Origin: Rhodopirellula sp. SM50
GTDB lineage: Bacteria > Planctomycetota > Planctomycetia > Pirellulales > Pirellulaceae
Reading direction: 5' to 3'
Length of the DNA stretch: 64,000 nt
NCBI RefSeq assembly: GCF_002289565.1
Contig: NZ_NTFY01000003.1
Location: 124,001-188,000 of the forward strand
Every line of letters begins with the position of its first letter. Positions within the stretch are counted from its first letter, which is position 1. The translations under genes were made by a program, and so were the position numbers. Under the pieces are notes generated by a model, which saw nothing but the letters and a program-made list of their open reading frames with translations, was not told where the DNA came from and searched no databases. This document shows positions 1-8,706 of this stretch, piece after piece.

Positions 1-1124
1 TTGGCCGTATGATGAACGATCGCGACAGCGACGATGCCGGCGAGGACCAGCGGCACGGCGCCCACCGCCAACACGGGCTTGCCCCATTGCGGCCATCGTC
101 GGCCGAACGCATGAGTATCTCGTCCGGATTGACGTTTCGGGCCGCGCCGGCCGGAGAGCTCGCGTCCGTCCGGTGTCAGCTTAAATATTGACGTTGACAG
201 CGTCCTGACCCTGCCGAGCCACGCCCGAAACGCAAAAAACAGCAAAGCCGACAGGGGCAACGCCAACCAAACGCCCAGGTCATGAGTCCACGTCGTGTAC
301 GACTCGTTTTGGTAGCGATCCGCGATCAAGGCGACCGCCGAAATCCGGGTGGCGTTGGCCACAATGGCCGCCGGCAACGCCAGCAACATCACCGCGGCCA
401 AATCCCACGCGACGCCCCAACCCGGCTTGCCGCCCTGATCCCGACCAGACCGCGACCGGGAAAGGAAGGTGATGATGGTCCCCAGCGCCGCGACCGCGAC
501 GGTCATCCGCAGTCCGCTGCAATCACGGGTGACCCCGACTCCGCCGGTTGCCATCATCAACGTGTAGCCGTCGGTCACCGCAAAGGTCGACGTCAGACTG
601 AGTAGGTAACAACTGCCCCACGCGGACAACCATTGCAGCGATTGATTTGCCAGCATTTCCAGCTGGAACGGAAGCGGGATCATGAAGCCCAAAAAGCCAA
701 TCGCCGGCAAACTCCAGACCAACACTCCCCGGCCCGCCAACAGCCCAACCATTCCGCCGAGGTACAGCGGCAGGGTCCAACATTGCAGTGTGGGAAGATG
801 GAAGTATCCGCCTAGCGACAGCAAACCCTGAGCCGCTACAAGCAACGCCAGTCCGGGCCCCCATGGCTTGCCGATCGCCGGCAAGGTCGATCGCCGCTGC
901 CACAACAGCCAGAGTGCGATCGGCAGGACCGCCGGCCCATGAGAATAACTCGTATTGGAGTGCCACTGTTGAATCAGATGCCCCACGACCTGATGGTAGC
1001 TGTAAAGAGCCAGTGCCACCCAAATCAGGATCAGCGTCGGTGAAAGCCGAGCCGAAACGCCAGTCGATTTGCCTCGCCAGCCGCGGCGTGTGCCCTTTGG
1101 GGGAGCCTGCAGATTCGATTGCAC
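1..1124 (-). CDS. xrtU: Exosortase, XrtU-like (3' end beyond window)
   Basis: This is a polytopic inner-membrane transpeptidase-like protein of the exosortase family, which processes C-terminally anchored surface proteins and is often encoded beside exopolysaccharide genes. It was found by translating the reverse strand. The frame is open from GTG at 1124 to the window edge (about 374 codons) and has no upstream ATG before an in-frame TAG at 1134-1136. It shows the family signature SHGPAVLPIALWLLW near the N-terminus. The three expected catalytic residues are Cys202 in RDCSGLRM, Arg260 in NATRI and His281 in WTHDLG. Many hydrophobic helices lie between these motifs. The GTG start is chosen because it is the only plausible one before the first helix; no clear ribosome site precedes it. 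It is divergent from the export genes that follow. The U subclass is inferred from planctomycete context, and the C-terminus is missing. Confidence 0.85.
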   Translation of the reverse strand, partial: MQSNLQAPPKGTRRGWRGKSTGVSARLSPTLILIWVALALYSYHQVVGHLIQQWHSNTSYSHGPAVLPIALWLLWQRRSTLPAIGKPWGPGLALLVAAQGLLSLGGYFHLPTLQCWTLPLYLGGMVGLLAGRGVLVWSLPAIGFLGFMIPLPFQLEMLANQSLQWLSAWGSCYLLSLTSTFAVTDGYTLMMATGGVGVTRDCSGLRMTVAVAALGTIITFLSRSRSGRDQGGKPGWGVAWDLAAVMLLALPAAIVANATRISAVALIADRYQNESYTTWTHDLGVWLALPLSALLFFAFRAWLGRVRTLSTSIFKLTPDGRELSGRRGPKRQSGRDTHAFGRRWPQWGKPVLAVGAVPLVLAGIVAVAIVHHTA

Positions 1125-1411
1125 GAGAGGATTCTATGGGTCATGGGAAAGGACACAGTTCTTCTGTCCATCGACGTCACCCGAACCACAACGTCATCGA
1201 ATTGAGTTTCGTCCGCAGACCGTGACGATTCCTCAGGACCGGATTGGAGCAACGAACCCGGACAGGCGTGCAGATCGACACGCCGCCCCCACCGATGTCG
1301 CTTGAGGCATTTCCGAGACAATTCTTCGTTTTTTCCAGAATGGAGAAAAGATATACCGGTTAGGCAGACGATAGGGTGGGTAAGCCTCCTAGCACTCCGT
1401 AGAAAACGGCA
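1125..1411. other. Divergent intergenic region
   Basis: This gap of 287 bases lies between the exosortase gene (reverse) and the small secreted protein gene (forward), so it should hold promoters for both. I cannot point to a convincing sigma-70 site. An A-rich stretch at about 1321-1355 is the least GC-rich part. No RNA gene was recognised. Confidence 0.4.
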
Positions 1412-1837
1412 ATGATTAAACAACTTCGCAATCCAAGTCGACTACGCCAATTCATCATCCGGACTGTCGTCATGGTGCCGGTCGGTATGGCGCTGGTTTC
1501 ATTGCCCGAGGCAGCCCCCGCCCAGGCACCGCCGCAGCGATTCGGCGGCGGATCGAAACGCGCATCCTCGGCGCCTTACCAACAACGATTGTCGCCCTAT
1601 CTCGACTTGCTACGCAGCGACAACAGCATCCTGAGTCCCTATCACTCCTTTGTTCAACCGCGGCAACAACTGCGGCTGAATCAGAACCGACAAGCCGAGC
1701 AGCTTCGCACATTAGAACGAACGATCCAGCGATCGGCAGCCCCGACGGCCCACAGCGAACGGATGCAGACGGGACGAGGCGGAACGTTCAACAACTACCT
1801 GCATTACTACCAATTCAATTCCGCCTTTCAACGGTGA
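1412..1837 (+). CDS. Small secreted protein of unknown function
   Basis: This 141-residue protein is not recognised. Residues 1-10 are basic, followed by a hydrophobic stretch (about 16-32) ending in EAAPAQA, which fits a Sec signal peptide cleaved after AQA. The mature part is rich in Gln, Arg and Ser (RLSPYLDLLRSD, then NQNRQAEQLRTLERTIQR). It probably forms a short helical segment followed by a Gly/Asn/Tyr-rich tail ending FNSAFQR. It has no cysteines in the mature part and no sorting signal for the neighbouring exosortase. It sits just upstream of the polysaccharide export lipoprotein, so a role in envelope or polymer secretion is possible, but only by position. Confidence 0.6.
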   Translation: MIKQLRNPSRLRQFIIRTVVMVPVGMALVSLPEAAPAQAPPQRFGGGSKRASSAPYQQRLSPYLDLLRSDNSILSPYHSFVQPRQQLRLNQNRQAEQLRTLERTIQRSAAPTAHSERMQTGRGGTFNNYLHYYQFNSAFQR

Positions 1838-1921
1838 CCGCCTGGTCGACGCCACTGTCGACGACTCCGTTGCCCCCGGTGTCGTGATCCCTCCCTGCCC
1901 CACATCATTGCAATCAACAAC

Positions 1922-3019
1922 GTGAACCTCGCCGTCTGTTCTCTGCGACACCTCGCTCTCGTGCTGCTATCGGCATGTGCGATGGCCAGTACCGGGTGCC
2001 ACTTGGCGCAGAGGGCTGACGCTCCGCTCGGCTTGCCGGGGCTGTTGGAGGCGAATTGCGATTCCGATGCCGCAGTGGCCTTTGTGCCTCGCGAATTGGA
2101 CAAAGTGACCACGCCGATGTATCGCATCGAACCGCCGGATATTCTGACGATCGATGTCCAGCAGAATGTTTCTCAGCAACAACACGCACTGCAGCCGGGT
2201 GACATCGTCTTGCTCACGGTGACGGGGACCTTTCCCGAGGAACCGATCGAGGGCGAATACCAAGTTGAACTCGGCGGCGTGATCCAGCTCGGTTTCAGCT
2301 ATGGAGCGGTCGAGGTGGTGGGCGTTGGAGTCGAACAGGCGAAGCAGCGGATCGAAGACCATCTGAAAACACAATTGCAGCAGCCGCTCGTTTCGATGTC
2401 GTTGCGCGGCGTTGCGGGAATCCAGCCCATCGCCGGTGAACATCTCGTCGGCCCCGATGGGACCATCACGCTGGGCCAATACGGTTCGGTCCGATTGGCC
2501 GGCATGACCTTGGACGAGGCACGCATGGCGATTGCCGCCCAGATGTCCACGGAGTTTTCCGATCCCAAGGTCTCGGTGTCGGTTTACGCGTACAACAGCA
2601 AAGGCATCTATGTCATCACCCAAGGCGGCGGAATGGGCGATGAGTTGGTCCGGTTGCCGTACACCGGCAATGAAACCGTGATTGACGCGTTGAGCCAAAT
2701 CAATGGGCTCAGCTACGTCTCGTCCAGTCGCATGTGGGTCGCCCGCCCCAACCGCGAACAAGGCACCAGCGTGATGTTGCCCATCGATTGGGAGGGCATC
2801 ACGCAACTGGCCGATGTCACCACCAACTACCAGCTGTTGCCGGGTGACCGAATCTTCATCGCGCACAACAAGATCATCGCGTTCGATTCCGCGATCGCGA
2901 AATTCACGTCGCCACTGGAACGCATTCTGGGCTTCACTCTGCTGGGCACGGGGACGGCGTCACGGTTGTCCGGGAAAGTGCTTGACAAGACCAGCGGAGG
3001 CGTCGGGTTCGGCCAATAG
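1922..3019 (+). CDS. Polysaccharide export lipoprotein, Wza-like
   Basis: This outer-membrane secretin-like protein should form the exit pore for the polymer made by the downstream genes. The start is GTG at 1922. A lipoprotein signal ends in MASTGC, so Cys26 would be lipidated. The Poly_export domain begins near MYRIEPPDILTIDVQQ (about residue 61), and two SLBB-like segments follow (HLVGPDGTITLGQYGSVRL and GIYVITQGGG). The length of 365 residues is normal for the family. The C-terminal stretch (SAIAKFTSPLERILGFTLLGTG) could be the membrane-spanning helix. A second lipoprotein starts 16 bases after the stop, so the two are probably co-transcribed. Confidence 0.88.
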   Translation: MNLAVCSLRHLALVLLSACAMASTGCHLAQRADAPLGLPGLLEANCDSDAAVAFVPRELDKVTTPMYRIEPPDILTIDVQQNVSQQQHALQPGDIVLLTVTGTFPEEPIEGEYQVELGGVIQLGFSYGAVEVVGVGVEQAKQRIEDHLKTQLQQPLVSMSLRGVAGIQPIAGEHLVGPDGTITLGQYGSVRLAGMTLDEARMAIAAQMSTEFSDPKVSVSVYAYNSKGIYVITQGGGMGDELVRLPYTGNETVIDALSQINGLSYVSSSRMWVARPNREQGTSVMLPIDWEGITQLADVTTNYQLLPGDRIFIAHNKIIAFDSAIAKFTSPLERILGFTLLGTGTASRLSGKVLDKTSGGVGFGQ

Positions 3020-3035
3020 GCTCGACACGAAAATC

Positions 3036-3572
3036 ATGAACCAGCGGTCCACCCCATCGACACGAACCGTGATCGGCCACCTCGCACTGGCGGTGCTGGC
3101 GCTCACACTGGCCGGATGTCAGTCGTGCCTTCCGGGGCAACGTTCCAAGACCATCACGCCCGCGGCCTACGATTCGATCGTCAACAATGCAGGCTATCGC
3201 GAGACCACTTGGACCCCCCTGGATCCCTGCGACGCCTGGCAGTCGCCGATCCAATACGAACAAGTCGACCAACAGTGGTTCGAGCACGTCGGCGACGAAC
3301 CGTTGCCCCACCCGATCGAGCAGATCAGCCACGAAGTGCCCAGCGAGTTGGCGAACATCGACCTGGCCAACATCGACCTGGCTGCCGTTGCCCCACAGCC
3401 CGAATCGGATCCATCCGGCGAACCGACAGAGAGTGTGGCCCCAGGCAGTGTGGCCCCAGGCAGTGAATCAACCGCCGCCGCGACCGCATCGGTCGCAGCC
3501 GGGAAGTGGTACGAAATCGAATCCGACCCGAGCGAAGAACTTGAACACGTTGAGATCGAGTATCTCCGTTAG
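3036..3572 (+). CDS. Putative lipoprotein in the export locus
   Basis: This 178-residue protein has a clear lipobox, LTLAGC, with Cys28 as the likely lipidated residue. The mature domain is acidic and low in complexity and matches no family I recognise. Two in-frame 15-base tandem duplications are visible, giving the peptide repeats ANIDL-ANIDL (about 3352-3381) and VAPGS-VAPGS (about 3434-3463). The start is ATG at 3036; the frame is open further upstream inside the Wza-like gene, but that part is out of frame with it. Its position between the export pore and the polymerase suggests an accessory envelope role. Confidence 0.6.
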   Translation: MNQRSTPSTRTVIGHLALAVLALTLAGCQSCLPGQRSKTITPAAYDSIVNNAGYRETTWTPLDPCDAWQSPIQYEQVDQQWFEHVGDEPLPHPIEQISHEVPSELANIDLANIDLAAVAPQPESDPSGEPTESVAPGSVAPGSESTAAATASVAAGKWYEIESDPSEELEHVEIEYLR

Positions 3573-3613
3573 TAACGTGACGCGCCACGCGTGGCAGGGA
3601 AGCAAGCAATCAG

Positions 3614-5026
3614 ATGGCAACGGCGGTTTTTGACACCACCGATCACACCCCCAGGTCCCGTATCGGCACGGACGTCGATGATCGGCACGGCTGGGGTTTT
3701 GCCCTGTTGCTGGCGACGACCGCGACGCTGTTTGTCCGCCCGGCGGACCTGGTGCCGGCCTTGGACAAGTGGCCGATCTATCAGGTGCTGATCGTCGCCT
3801 GTCTCGCCGTCTCGGCCCGGGCGTGTGCCAGGCAACTCAGCCACGGCAGACTGATCCATCGCCCGATCACGGCGGCGCTCCTGTTATTGGTCGTCGCGGT
3901 CGGAATGTCACATCTTTCGCATGGCTTTGTCTGGGCGGCAAGGATGTCGATGCTGGAAGTCAGCAAGTTGATCGCCCTGTACGTGCTGATCATCGGGCTG
4001 GTCAACACGCCGACGCGGCTGCGGTTTTTTGTGAAGTGGCTGACCATTGCGATCACGACCATGGCATCACTGGTGTTGTTGGACAAATACGGCATGGTGT
4101 CGATCGCCGCACTGGAATCGATCCAAGACCGCGGTGTCATGCAAAACGGTGTGGTCGAGCAGGTCGAACGCATTCGTGGAACAGGCATCTTTCAAGACCC
4201 CAATGACTTTGGTTTGATCCTCGTCATGGGACTCGTTTTTTGCGTCTCGTTCCTGACCAAACCTCGGACCGGATGGGTGCGTTATGCCTGGCTCGCACCG
4301 ACAGGTGTTCTGTTGGCCGCCCTGGCGATGACCCATTCCCGTGGTGCACTGCTGTCGCTGATCTGCGCGGTGTCGACGGCGTTGTGCTATTTCCGCGGAG
4401 GAAAGTATGGCGTGTTGGCGTTGCCGGTGTTGTCGTTGTTGGCGTTGGCATTTTCCAGCCGCATGTCTGACTTCAGCGCGATCAACCAGGGAACGGGCCA
4501 AGACCGCATTCAGATTTGGTCAGAGAGTTTGGGTATTTGGCGGCAATATCCATTGTTCGGTTTGGGCGAAGGATTGATCGCCGATGAAATCGGCGTGGTG
4601 ACTCACAATTCGTTTCTGCATTGTTACGCCGAACTGGGTTTCTTCGGCGGCACGATCTTCGTCGCCTCGTTTTTGGCTGCCGGGTTCGGCCTCTGGTCGC
4701 AACGGCGGCCTCGATCGAAACCGGCTGAAGTGGAGATGCCAGCGGCCCAAGCGGCTCGCGAACACTCCCGGTTGTGCGGCTATCTGTTCGCGGCCTTGAT
4801 GGGATGCATCGCCGCCATGCTGACCATTTCGCGACAGTTTGTTGCCCCCACCTATTTGATCCTGGGGCTCGTCGCGGCCGCAATTTCCATGCCCTTCAAT
4901 GCGTCGATCCCCGGTCAGGCAACCGGATTGCGAATCGGCAACCGGTTCGTGCTGATGTCTCTCCTCGCCAGTGCCGTATCACTGTCGCTGTTTTACATGA
5001 CCATCCGTCTTTTCGTCCGCTGGTGA
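3614..5026 (+). CDS. O-antigen ligase/polymerase (Wzy/WaaL-type)
   Basis: This 470-residue protein has about ten or more hydrophobic segments. The large periplasmic loop has family features: TGQDRIQIWSESLGIW followed by a short segment and HNSFLHCYAELGFFGG, the conserved H-N-S-F-L...E-x-G-x-x-G pattern of the O-antigen ligase superfamily. RGALLSL in the preceding helix also fits. It should join or transfer lipid-linked oligosaccharide repeats on the periplasmic side. Together with the flippase gene that follows after 24-40 bases, it points to a Wzx/Wzy-dependent pathway. The sequence cannot show whether it polymerises repeats or ligates polymer to an acceptor. Confidence 0.85.
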   Translation: MATAVFDTTDHTPRSRIGTDVDDRHGWGFALLLATTATLFVRPADLVPALDKWPIYQVLIVACLAVSARACARQLSHGRLIHRPITAALLLLVVAVGMSHLSHGFVWAARMSMLEVSKLIALYVLIIGLVNTPTRLRFFVKWLTIAITTMASLVLLDKYGMVSIAALESIQDRGVMQNGVVEQVERIRGTGIFQDPNDFGLILVMGLVFCVSFLTKPRTGWVRYAWLAPTGVLLAALAMTHSRGALLSLICAVSTALCYFRGGKYGVLALPVLSLLALAFSSRMSDFSAINQGTGQDRIQIWSESLGIWRQYPLFGLGEGLIADEIGVVTHNSFLHCYAELGFFGGTIFVASFLAAGFGLWSQRRPRSKPAEVEMPAAQAAREHSRLCGYLFAALMGCIAAMLTISRQFVAPTYLILGLVAAAISMPFNASIPGQATGLRIGNRFVLMSLLASAVSLSLFYMTIRLFVRW

Positions 5027-5050
5027 TTTCAAACTCAAGCATTGACTTTG

Positions 5051-6610
5051 ATGAGTAGTTTCCGTGTCATCTCTCGAAATATCCTGAGCAATTGGGTGGC
5101 TTACGTCATCCAGGTGGCGATCACGTTTTTCTTGACGCCATTCGTGTTGCACCAGATCGGTGATGCGCGGTACGGCGTCTGGACGATCGTGATCAGCATC
5201 ACGGGATACTACGGACTGTTGGATCTGGGCTTGCGGGCGGGGATGACCCAATACATCACCCGGTACTTTTCCAAGGGTGACTTTGACAGCATGAATCGTG
5301 CCGCCAGCAGCGGGTTCGCCCTGCATCTCGGCTGCGCCCTGTGTGCGTTGATTGTCACGTTCGCGACCGCAGCCGCCGCGCCCGCCTTCTTTTCCTTGCC
5401 TCCCGCGTTGGAGACCGAGGCCGTTTGGTGTGTTTTGATTCTAGGTTGTTCGACGGCAATCCAATTATTGTTGTTTCCCTTTTCGGTCGCCCTGACGGCC
5501 AAACAACGGTTTGACCTGATCACCTTCGTCAGCCTCTTCTGCCGAATCGTGTCGGCCGCCGCGACGATCCTGGTGTTGAGGGCCGGATACGGATTGATCG
5601 GCGTTTGTGCCGCCGGCGCGGTCGGAAACATTCTCGATTACGGACTTCGCTGGGCGGTCGGTTGCCGCGTCCTTCCCGAACTCAAAATCTCTTGGCGGTT
5701 GGCGAGTTGGGCCAGTTGCCGCGAATGCATCGGTTTCGGATTCTGGAGCGCCTTGCTTGCCGTCAGCCACTTGGTGATCAGCTTTTCCGACGCGTTGGTG
5801 ATCGGGATTTTCATGCCGGTCTCGGCGATCGCCTACTTCGCCTTGGCCAACAACTTGATGAAGTACTTTGCCAACATCTTCGTCCCCGTCAGTCAGGTCT
5901 TCTATCCTGCCGCGACCGACCTTGACGCACACAACAATCTGGCGGGGCTGCAGCAGCTCTACCTGAAAGGCTCGCGGATGCTTTCCTTGGTCGCGGTCAG
6001 CGCGGCAGCGATCACGGGGATGTGGGCCAGCGGCTTCTATCGATTGTGGATCGGCGAAAAGTATGTCCAAACGGACATCTATCACTCCGTTCCGCTGCTG
6101 TTTCAAATCTTGCTCGTCGGAGCGTTGTTCACCGCCGCAACCGGGATCGGTTCCAAGATCTTGCTGGGCCGACGCCGATTCAAGGGCCTGACCTGGTTGA
6201 TGTGTATCGAGGGCACCATGAATCTTGTCATCAGCGTCGCACTGATCCAACCGTTCGGATTGCTGGGCGTTGCGATCGGAACGGCGCTGCCCGCCGTTCT
6301 GTGCCGTGGCATCGCGCACCCGATCATCGTCTGCACCGACCTGCAACTTCGTTTCAAAGATTACAGCCGCCAGATCCTTTGGCCGACCGTAGTCGTCGCG
6401 GTGCTGCTGGCGCCGTTGGTGTTCGCCGTGCACCACCTCACCGCTCAAAGCAGTTGGACGGAATTGATCCTCGGCGGATTGCTCGCAACCCTGATTGCCC
6501 TCGTCTTGGCTTGCAGCTTCGGTCTGAACACCTCCGATCGTCAACGCTACCTTTTCCCCACTCTTAGACGGATGGTGAAAATCCGCGGCGTCTTGGAGGC
6601 CAAACCTTGA
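5051..6610 (+). CDS. Oligosaccharide flippase, Wzx/MATE-like
   Basis: This is a polysaccharide-biosynthesis-family membrane transporter expected to flip undecaprenyl-linked oligosaccharide across the inner membrane. It has about 519 residues and some 12-14 hydrophobic helices. The N-terminus SFRVISRNILSNWVAYVIQV followed by a short loop and DARYGVWTIVISI is typical of the family. The start at ATG 5051 is preferred over the in-frame TTG at 5042, though neither has a clear ribosome site. It follows the O-antigen ligase gene directly and precedes the glycosyltransferase block. Confidence 0.87.
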   Translation: MSSFRVISRNILSNWVAYVIQVAITFFLTPFVLHQIGDARYGVWTIVISITGYYGLLDLGLRAGMTQYITRYFSKGDFDSMNRAASSGFALHLGCALCALIVTFATAAAAPAFFSLPPALETEAVWCVLILGCSTAIQLLLFPFSVALTAKQRFDLITFVSLFCRIVSAAATILVLRAGYGLIGVCAAGAVGNILDYGLRWAVGCRVLPELKISWRLASWASCRECIGFGFWSALLAVSHLVISFSDALVIGIFMPVSAIAYFALANNLMKYFANIFVPVSQVFYPAATDLDAHNNLAGLQQLYLKGSRMLSLVAVSAAAITGMWASGFYRLWIGEKYVQTDIYHSVPLLFQILLVGALFTAATGIGSKILLGRRRFKGLTWLMCIEGTMNLVISVALIQPFGLLGVAIGTALPAVLCRGIAHPIIVCTDLQLRFKDYSRQILWPTVVVAVLLAPLVFAVHHLTAQSSWTELILGGLLATLIALVLACSFGLNTSDRQRYLFPTLRRMVKIRGVLEAKP

Positions 6611-6665
6611 TTTCCATCCACGAGAATCGTCGATCGCTCCTGGTCAGCGAAAGGAAAACCAACCG

Positions 6666-7712
6666 ATGAGTCATTTTGCAGCGACCTGCCGTCGAATCTC
6701 GCGAGCACCACGAACACTGGTGTCCCGCGTGCTGTCGCGGCAACGTTCCACCGCGACCAAACGCGACCAATGGTTCGTGGACTACCACTCCGACCACGCT
6801 CGACAGGTGGTCGGGTTGCGGGACAAGACCGATGAGCGTTTAAAACTGTTTCGCGTCGAAGACATTGCGGGAAAACGTGTCCTCGACGCCGGATGCAATA
6901 TGGGTGCGATCGTCAACCATTGCATGAAATTGGGCGCTCGCCAGGTCACCGGCTTGGACTTTGATAGCGCCGCGGTACAACGCGCCCGGGGACTCTACAG
7001 CGATCCCACGTCGGCGTTTCGATGTGACGATCTGGACAACCCGCTGGCGGCGCTCGAGCCGCACGACACCGTCATGTTTCTTTCCGTCTACGGCACCAAG
7101 GAATTGGAAGACCGCAATTCCATCCTCAGCCGGTTGGCTGGATTGTCTCAAGTGATGTACTTCGAGGGCCATCATGGTGATGACCCGCGTGACTACGCCT
7201 GGGTCTTACTGAAATACGGCGGGTTTCAAACCATCGAGTTCCTCGGCTACACCAACGACGAACTGCGTGAAGACTCCGTCGGACGCCCTTTCTTTCGCTG
7301 TGACCGGAAACCGCGCGACGTCGGCTTCCTGCCCGGTTTTATCGCCGACCATTCACACATCGATGCCACACTGAAGGTCGCCGTCGTCGGCCGCTCCGGC
7401 GCGGGCAAGAGCCACTTGGCGCGACAACTGGCGGACGATCGACGCTGCGAGGGTGTGACGATTCTGGACGACGTGAACGATCCGGATCGCATTCATGCCG
7501 CCCAGCGACTGGTTCTGTTTGACTATCGCGCGGGCACCTACATCGATCAAATCGACGCCTTGTTCTTTTTGGATGTCGACGAGAATGTTCGCCTGAAACG
7601 CTTTGCCGATGATCCCGTTCGACAAGACGACTACAACGCGCTGCTGCGCACGCCGCCGGTGCGGTCAAACTTTTTGAGCTTCTTTCGGATCGAGGCTCGA
7701 CAAGATGGTTAA
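6666..7712 (+). CDS. SAM-dependent methyltransferase fused to a P-loop domain
   Basis: This 348-residue protein has two parts. The N-terminal part has a class I methyltransferase core: motif I is VLDAGCNMGA (Asp74), followed by VTGLDFDSAAV and a SAM-binding-like acidic turn. The C-terminal part begins near residue 236 and carries a clear Walker A motif, GRSGAGKS (residues 242-249). It continues as a short kinase-like fold (LFFLDVDENVRLKRF). The P-loop part is small, about 110 residues, so it may be an adenylate-kinase-like or sugar-kinase-like domain. A good ribosome site (AAAGGA) lies about 10 bases before ATG 6666. The 3' end overlaps the next gene by 8 bases. It may modify a sugar in the polymer, but the substrate is unknown. 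Confidence 0.75.
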   Translation: MSHFAATCRRISRAPRTLVSRVLSRQRSTATKRDQWFVDYHSDHARQVVGLRDKTDERLKLFRVEDIAGKRVLDAGCNMGAIVNHCMKLGARQVTGLDFDSAAVQRARGLYSDPTSAFRCDDLDNPLAALEPHDTVMFLSVYGTKELEDRNSILSRLAGLSQVMYFEGHHGDDPRDYAWVLLKYGGFQTIEFLGYTNDELREDSVGRPFFRCDRKPRDVGFLPGFIADHSHIDATLKVAVVGRSGAGKSHLARQLADDRRCEGVTILDDVNDPDRIHAAQRLVLFDYRAGTYIDQIDALFFLDVDENVRLKRFADDPVRQDDYNALLRTPPVRSNFLSFFRIEARQDG

Positions 7713-8703
7713 CGATCATGCCGAAGCCGCCCAAACGATCGCGGCCGAAGGGACCGCAACACCGACCCAACGCCATGATCCAGGTCGCGTTTCGGTGATC
7801 ATCCCCACGTACAATTGTGCCCGCTACATCGACGACGCGTTGCAGTCGGTGGCGGTCCAGACGTATGACGACCTGGAAATCGTCGTGATCGATGATGGAT
7901 CCGACGATGAAACCCGCGCTGTCGTCGCACAATCCGGGGTCCGGTGCACCTACGTGATGAACGAGCGACACAAAGGCCCTGCGGGGGCTCGCAACCACGG
8001 GATCGGCTTGAGCAGCGGTCAATACATCGCCTTCCTCGATGCCGACGACGCGTGGCTGCCGAACAAATTGGCTCTTCAAATCGCTGCGTTGGAGGCCGAT
8101 CCACGTCTGCTCGCCCTCGGTTCCATCATGATTCCCTGGGACAGCACACCGTCCCAAATCGACCCGACAGCCACGGTGCGGCGATACAGTTTTTCCGAAA
8201 TGGTCATTCGCAACCGGCTTGGAACACCGACGGTCGTCTGTCGTCGTGACGCGCTGTCGAAGGTCGGCCTGTTCGACGAAGCGATGAACATCGCCGAAGA
8301 CTACGAATTGTGGCTGCGATTGAGCCGGATCGGCGCGGTCGGTCGGCTGGAAACGCCGCTGGCCCGATTCCGACAGCGGCCCGACGGTGCCAGCGCGGGC
8401 AACCGCGACCGCACCTTTGATCTGGACATGCGTTTTGCCCGCTCGCTTGCGAACCGATATCCCGATGTGCCGGGGATACGGCGGTTGGTCCAACAGGGGC
8501 TCTCGGCCAGAGAGTTTGAACGTGCGATTGAATTGTGCGATGTGGAAAAACGCTATTGGCAAGCCCTTCGCGCGACCGCCAATTCGATTCGCAATTGGCC
8601 CTGGACCAATCCCCTGGGCCTGGGCCGCCCGCTGACACGCCTGCGACGCGTTCGTCGCATCGTTCTGGACGCCCTGCATGCGCAATGCGGCGTAGGAGTT
8701 TGA
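7705..8703 (+). CDS. Glycosyltransferase family 2
   Basis: This GT-A-fold inverting glycosyltransferase has 332 residues. The nucleotide-binding start is VSVIIPTYNCARYIDDAL (from residue 29). VVIDDGSDD (about 61-69) and the metal-binding LDADDAW (about 111-117) follow. EDYELWLRLS further on is the usual acidic catalytic/acceptor region. The first 28 residues are an extension before the fold. The start ATG overlaps the end of the methyltransferase gene. It lacks membrane helices and should act in the cytosol on a lipid-linked acceptor. Confidence 0.88.
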   Translation: MVNDHAEAAQTIAAEGTATPTQRHDPGRVSVIIPTYNCARYIDDALQSVAVQTYDDLEIVVIDDGSDDETRAVVAQSGVRCTYVMNERHKGPAGARNHGIGLSSGQYIAFLDADDAWLPNKLALQIAALEADPRLLALGSIMIPWDSTPSQIDPTATVRRYSFSEMVIRNRLGTPTVVCRRDALSKVGLFDEAMNIAEDYELWLRLSRIGAVGRLETPLARFRQRPDGASAGNRDRTFDLDMRFARSLANRYPDVPGIRRLVQQGLSAREFERAIELCDVEKRYWQALRATANSIRNWPWTNPLGLGRPLTRLRRVRRIVLDALHAQCGVGV

Positions 8704-8706
8704 CCG

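Noticed and set aside
523-1023. Reverse-strand ATG frame of 166 codons in the exosortase region
   Set aside because: It is in a different frame from the exosortase, which has all catalytic residues.
3187-3633. Forward alternative frame of 148 codons inside the second lipoprotein gene
   Set aside because: It has no signal, no ribosome site and no motif, whereas the frame from 3036 has a clear lipobox.
5465-6544. Reverse-strand frame of 359 codons opposite the flippase gene
   Set aside because: The forward frame encodes a clear membrane transporter; the reverse product is a low-complexity shadow.
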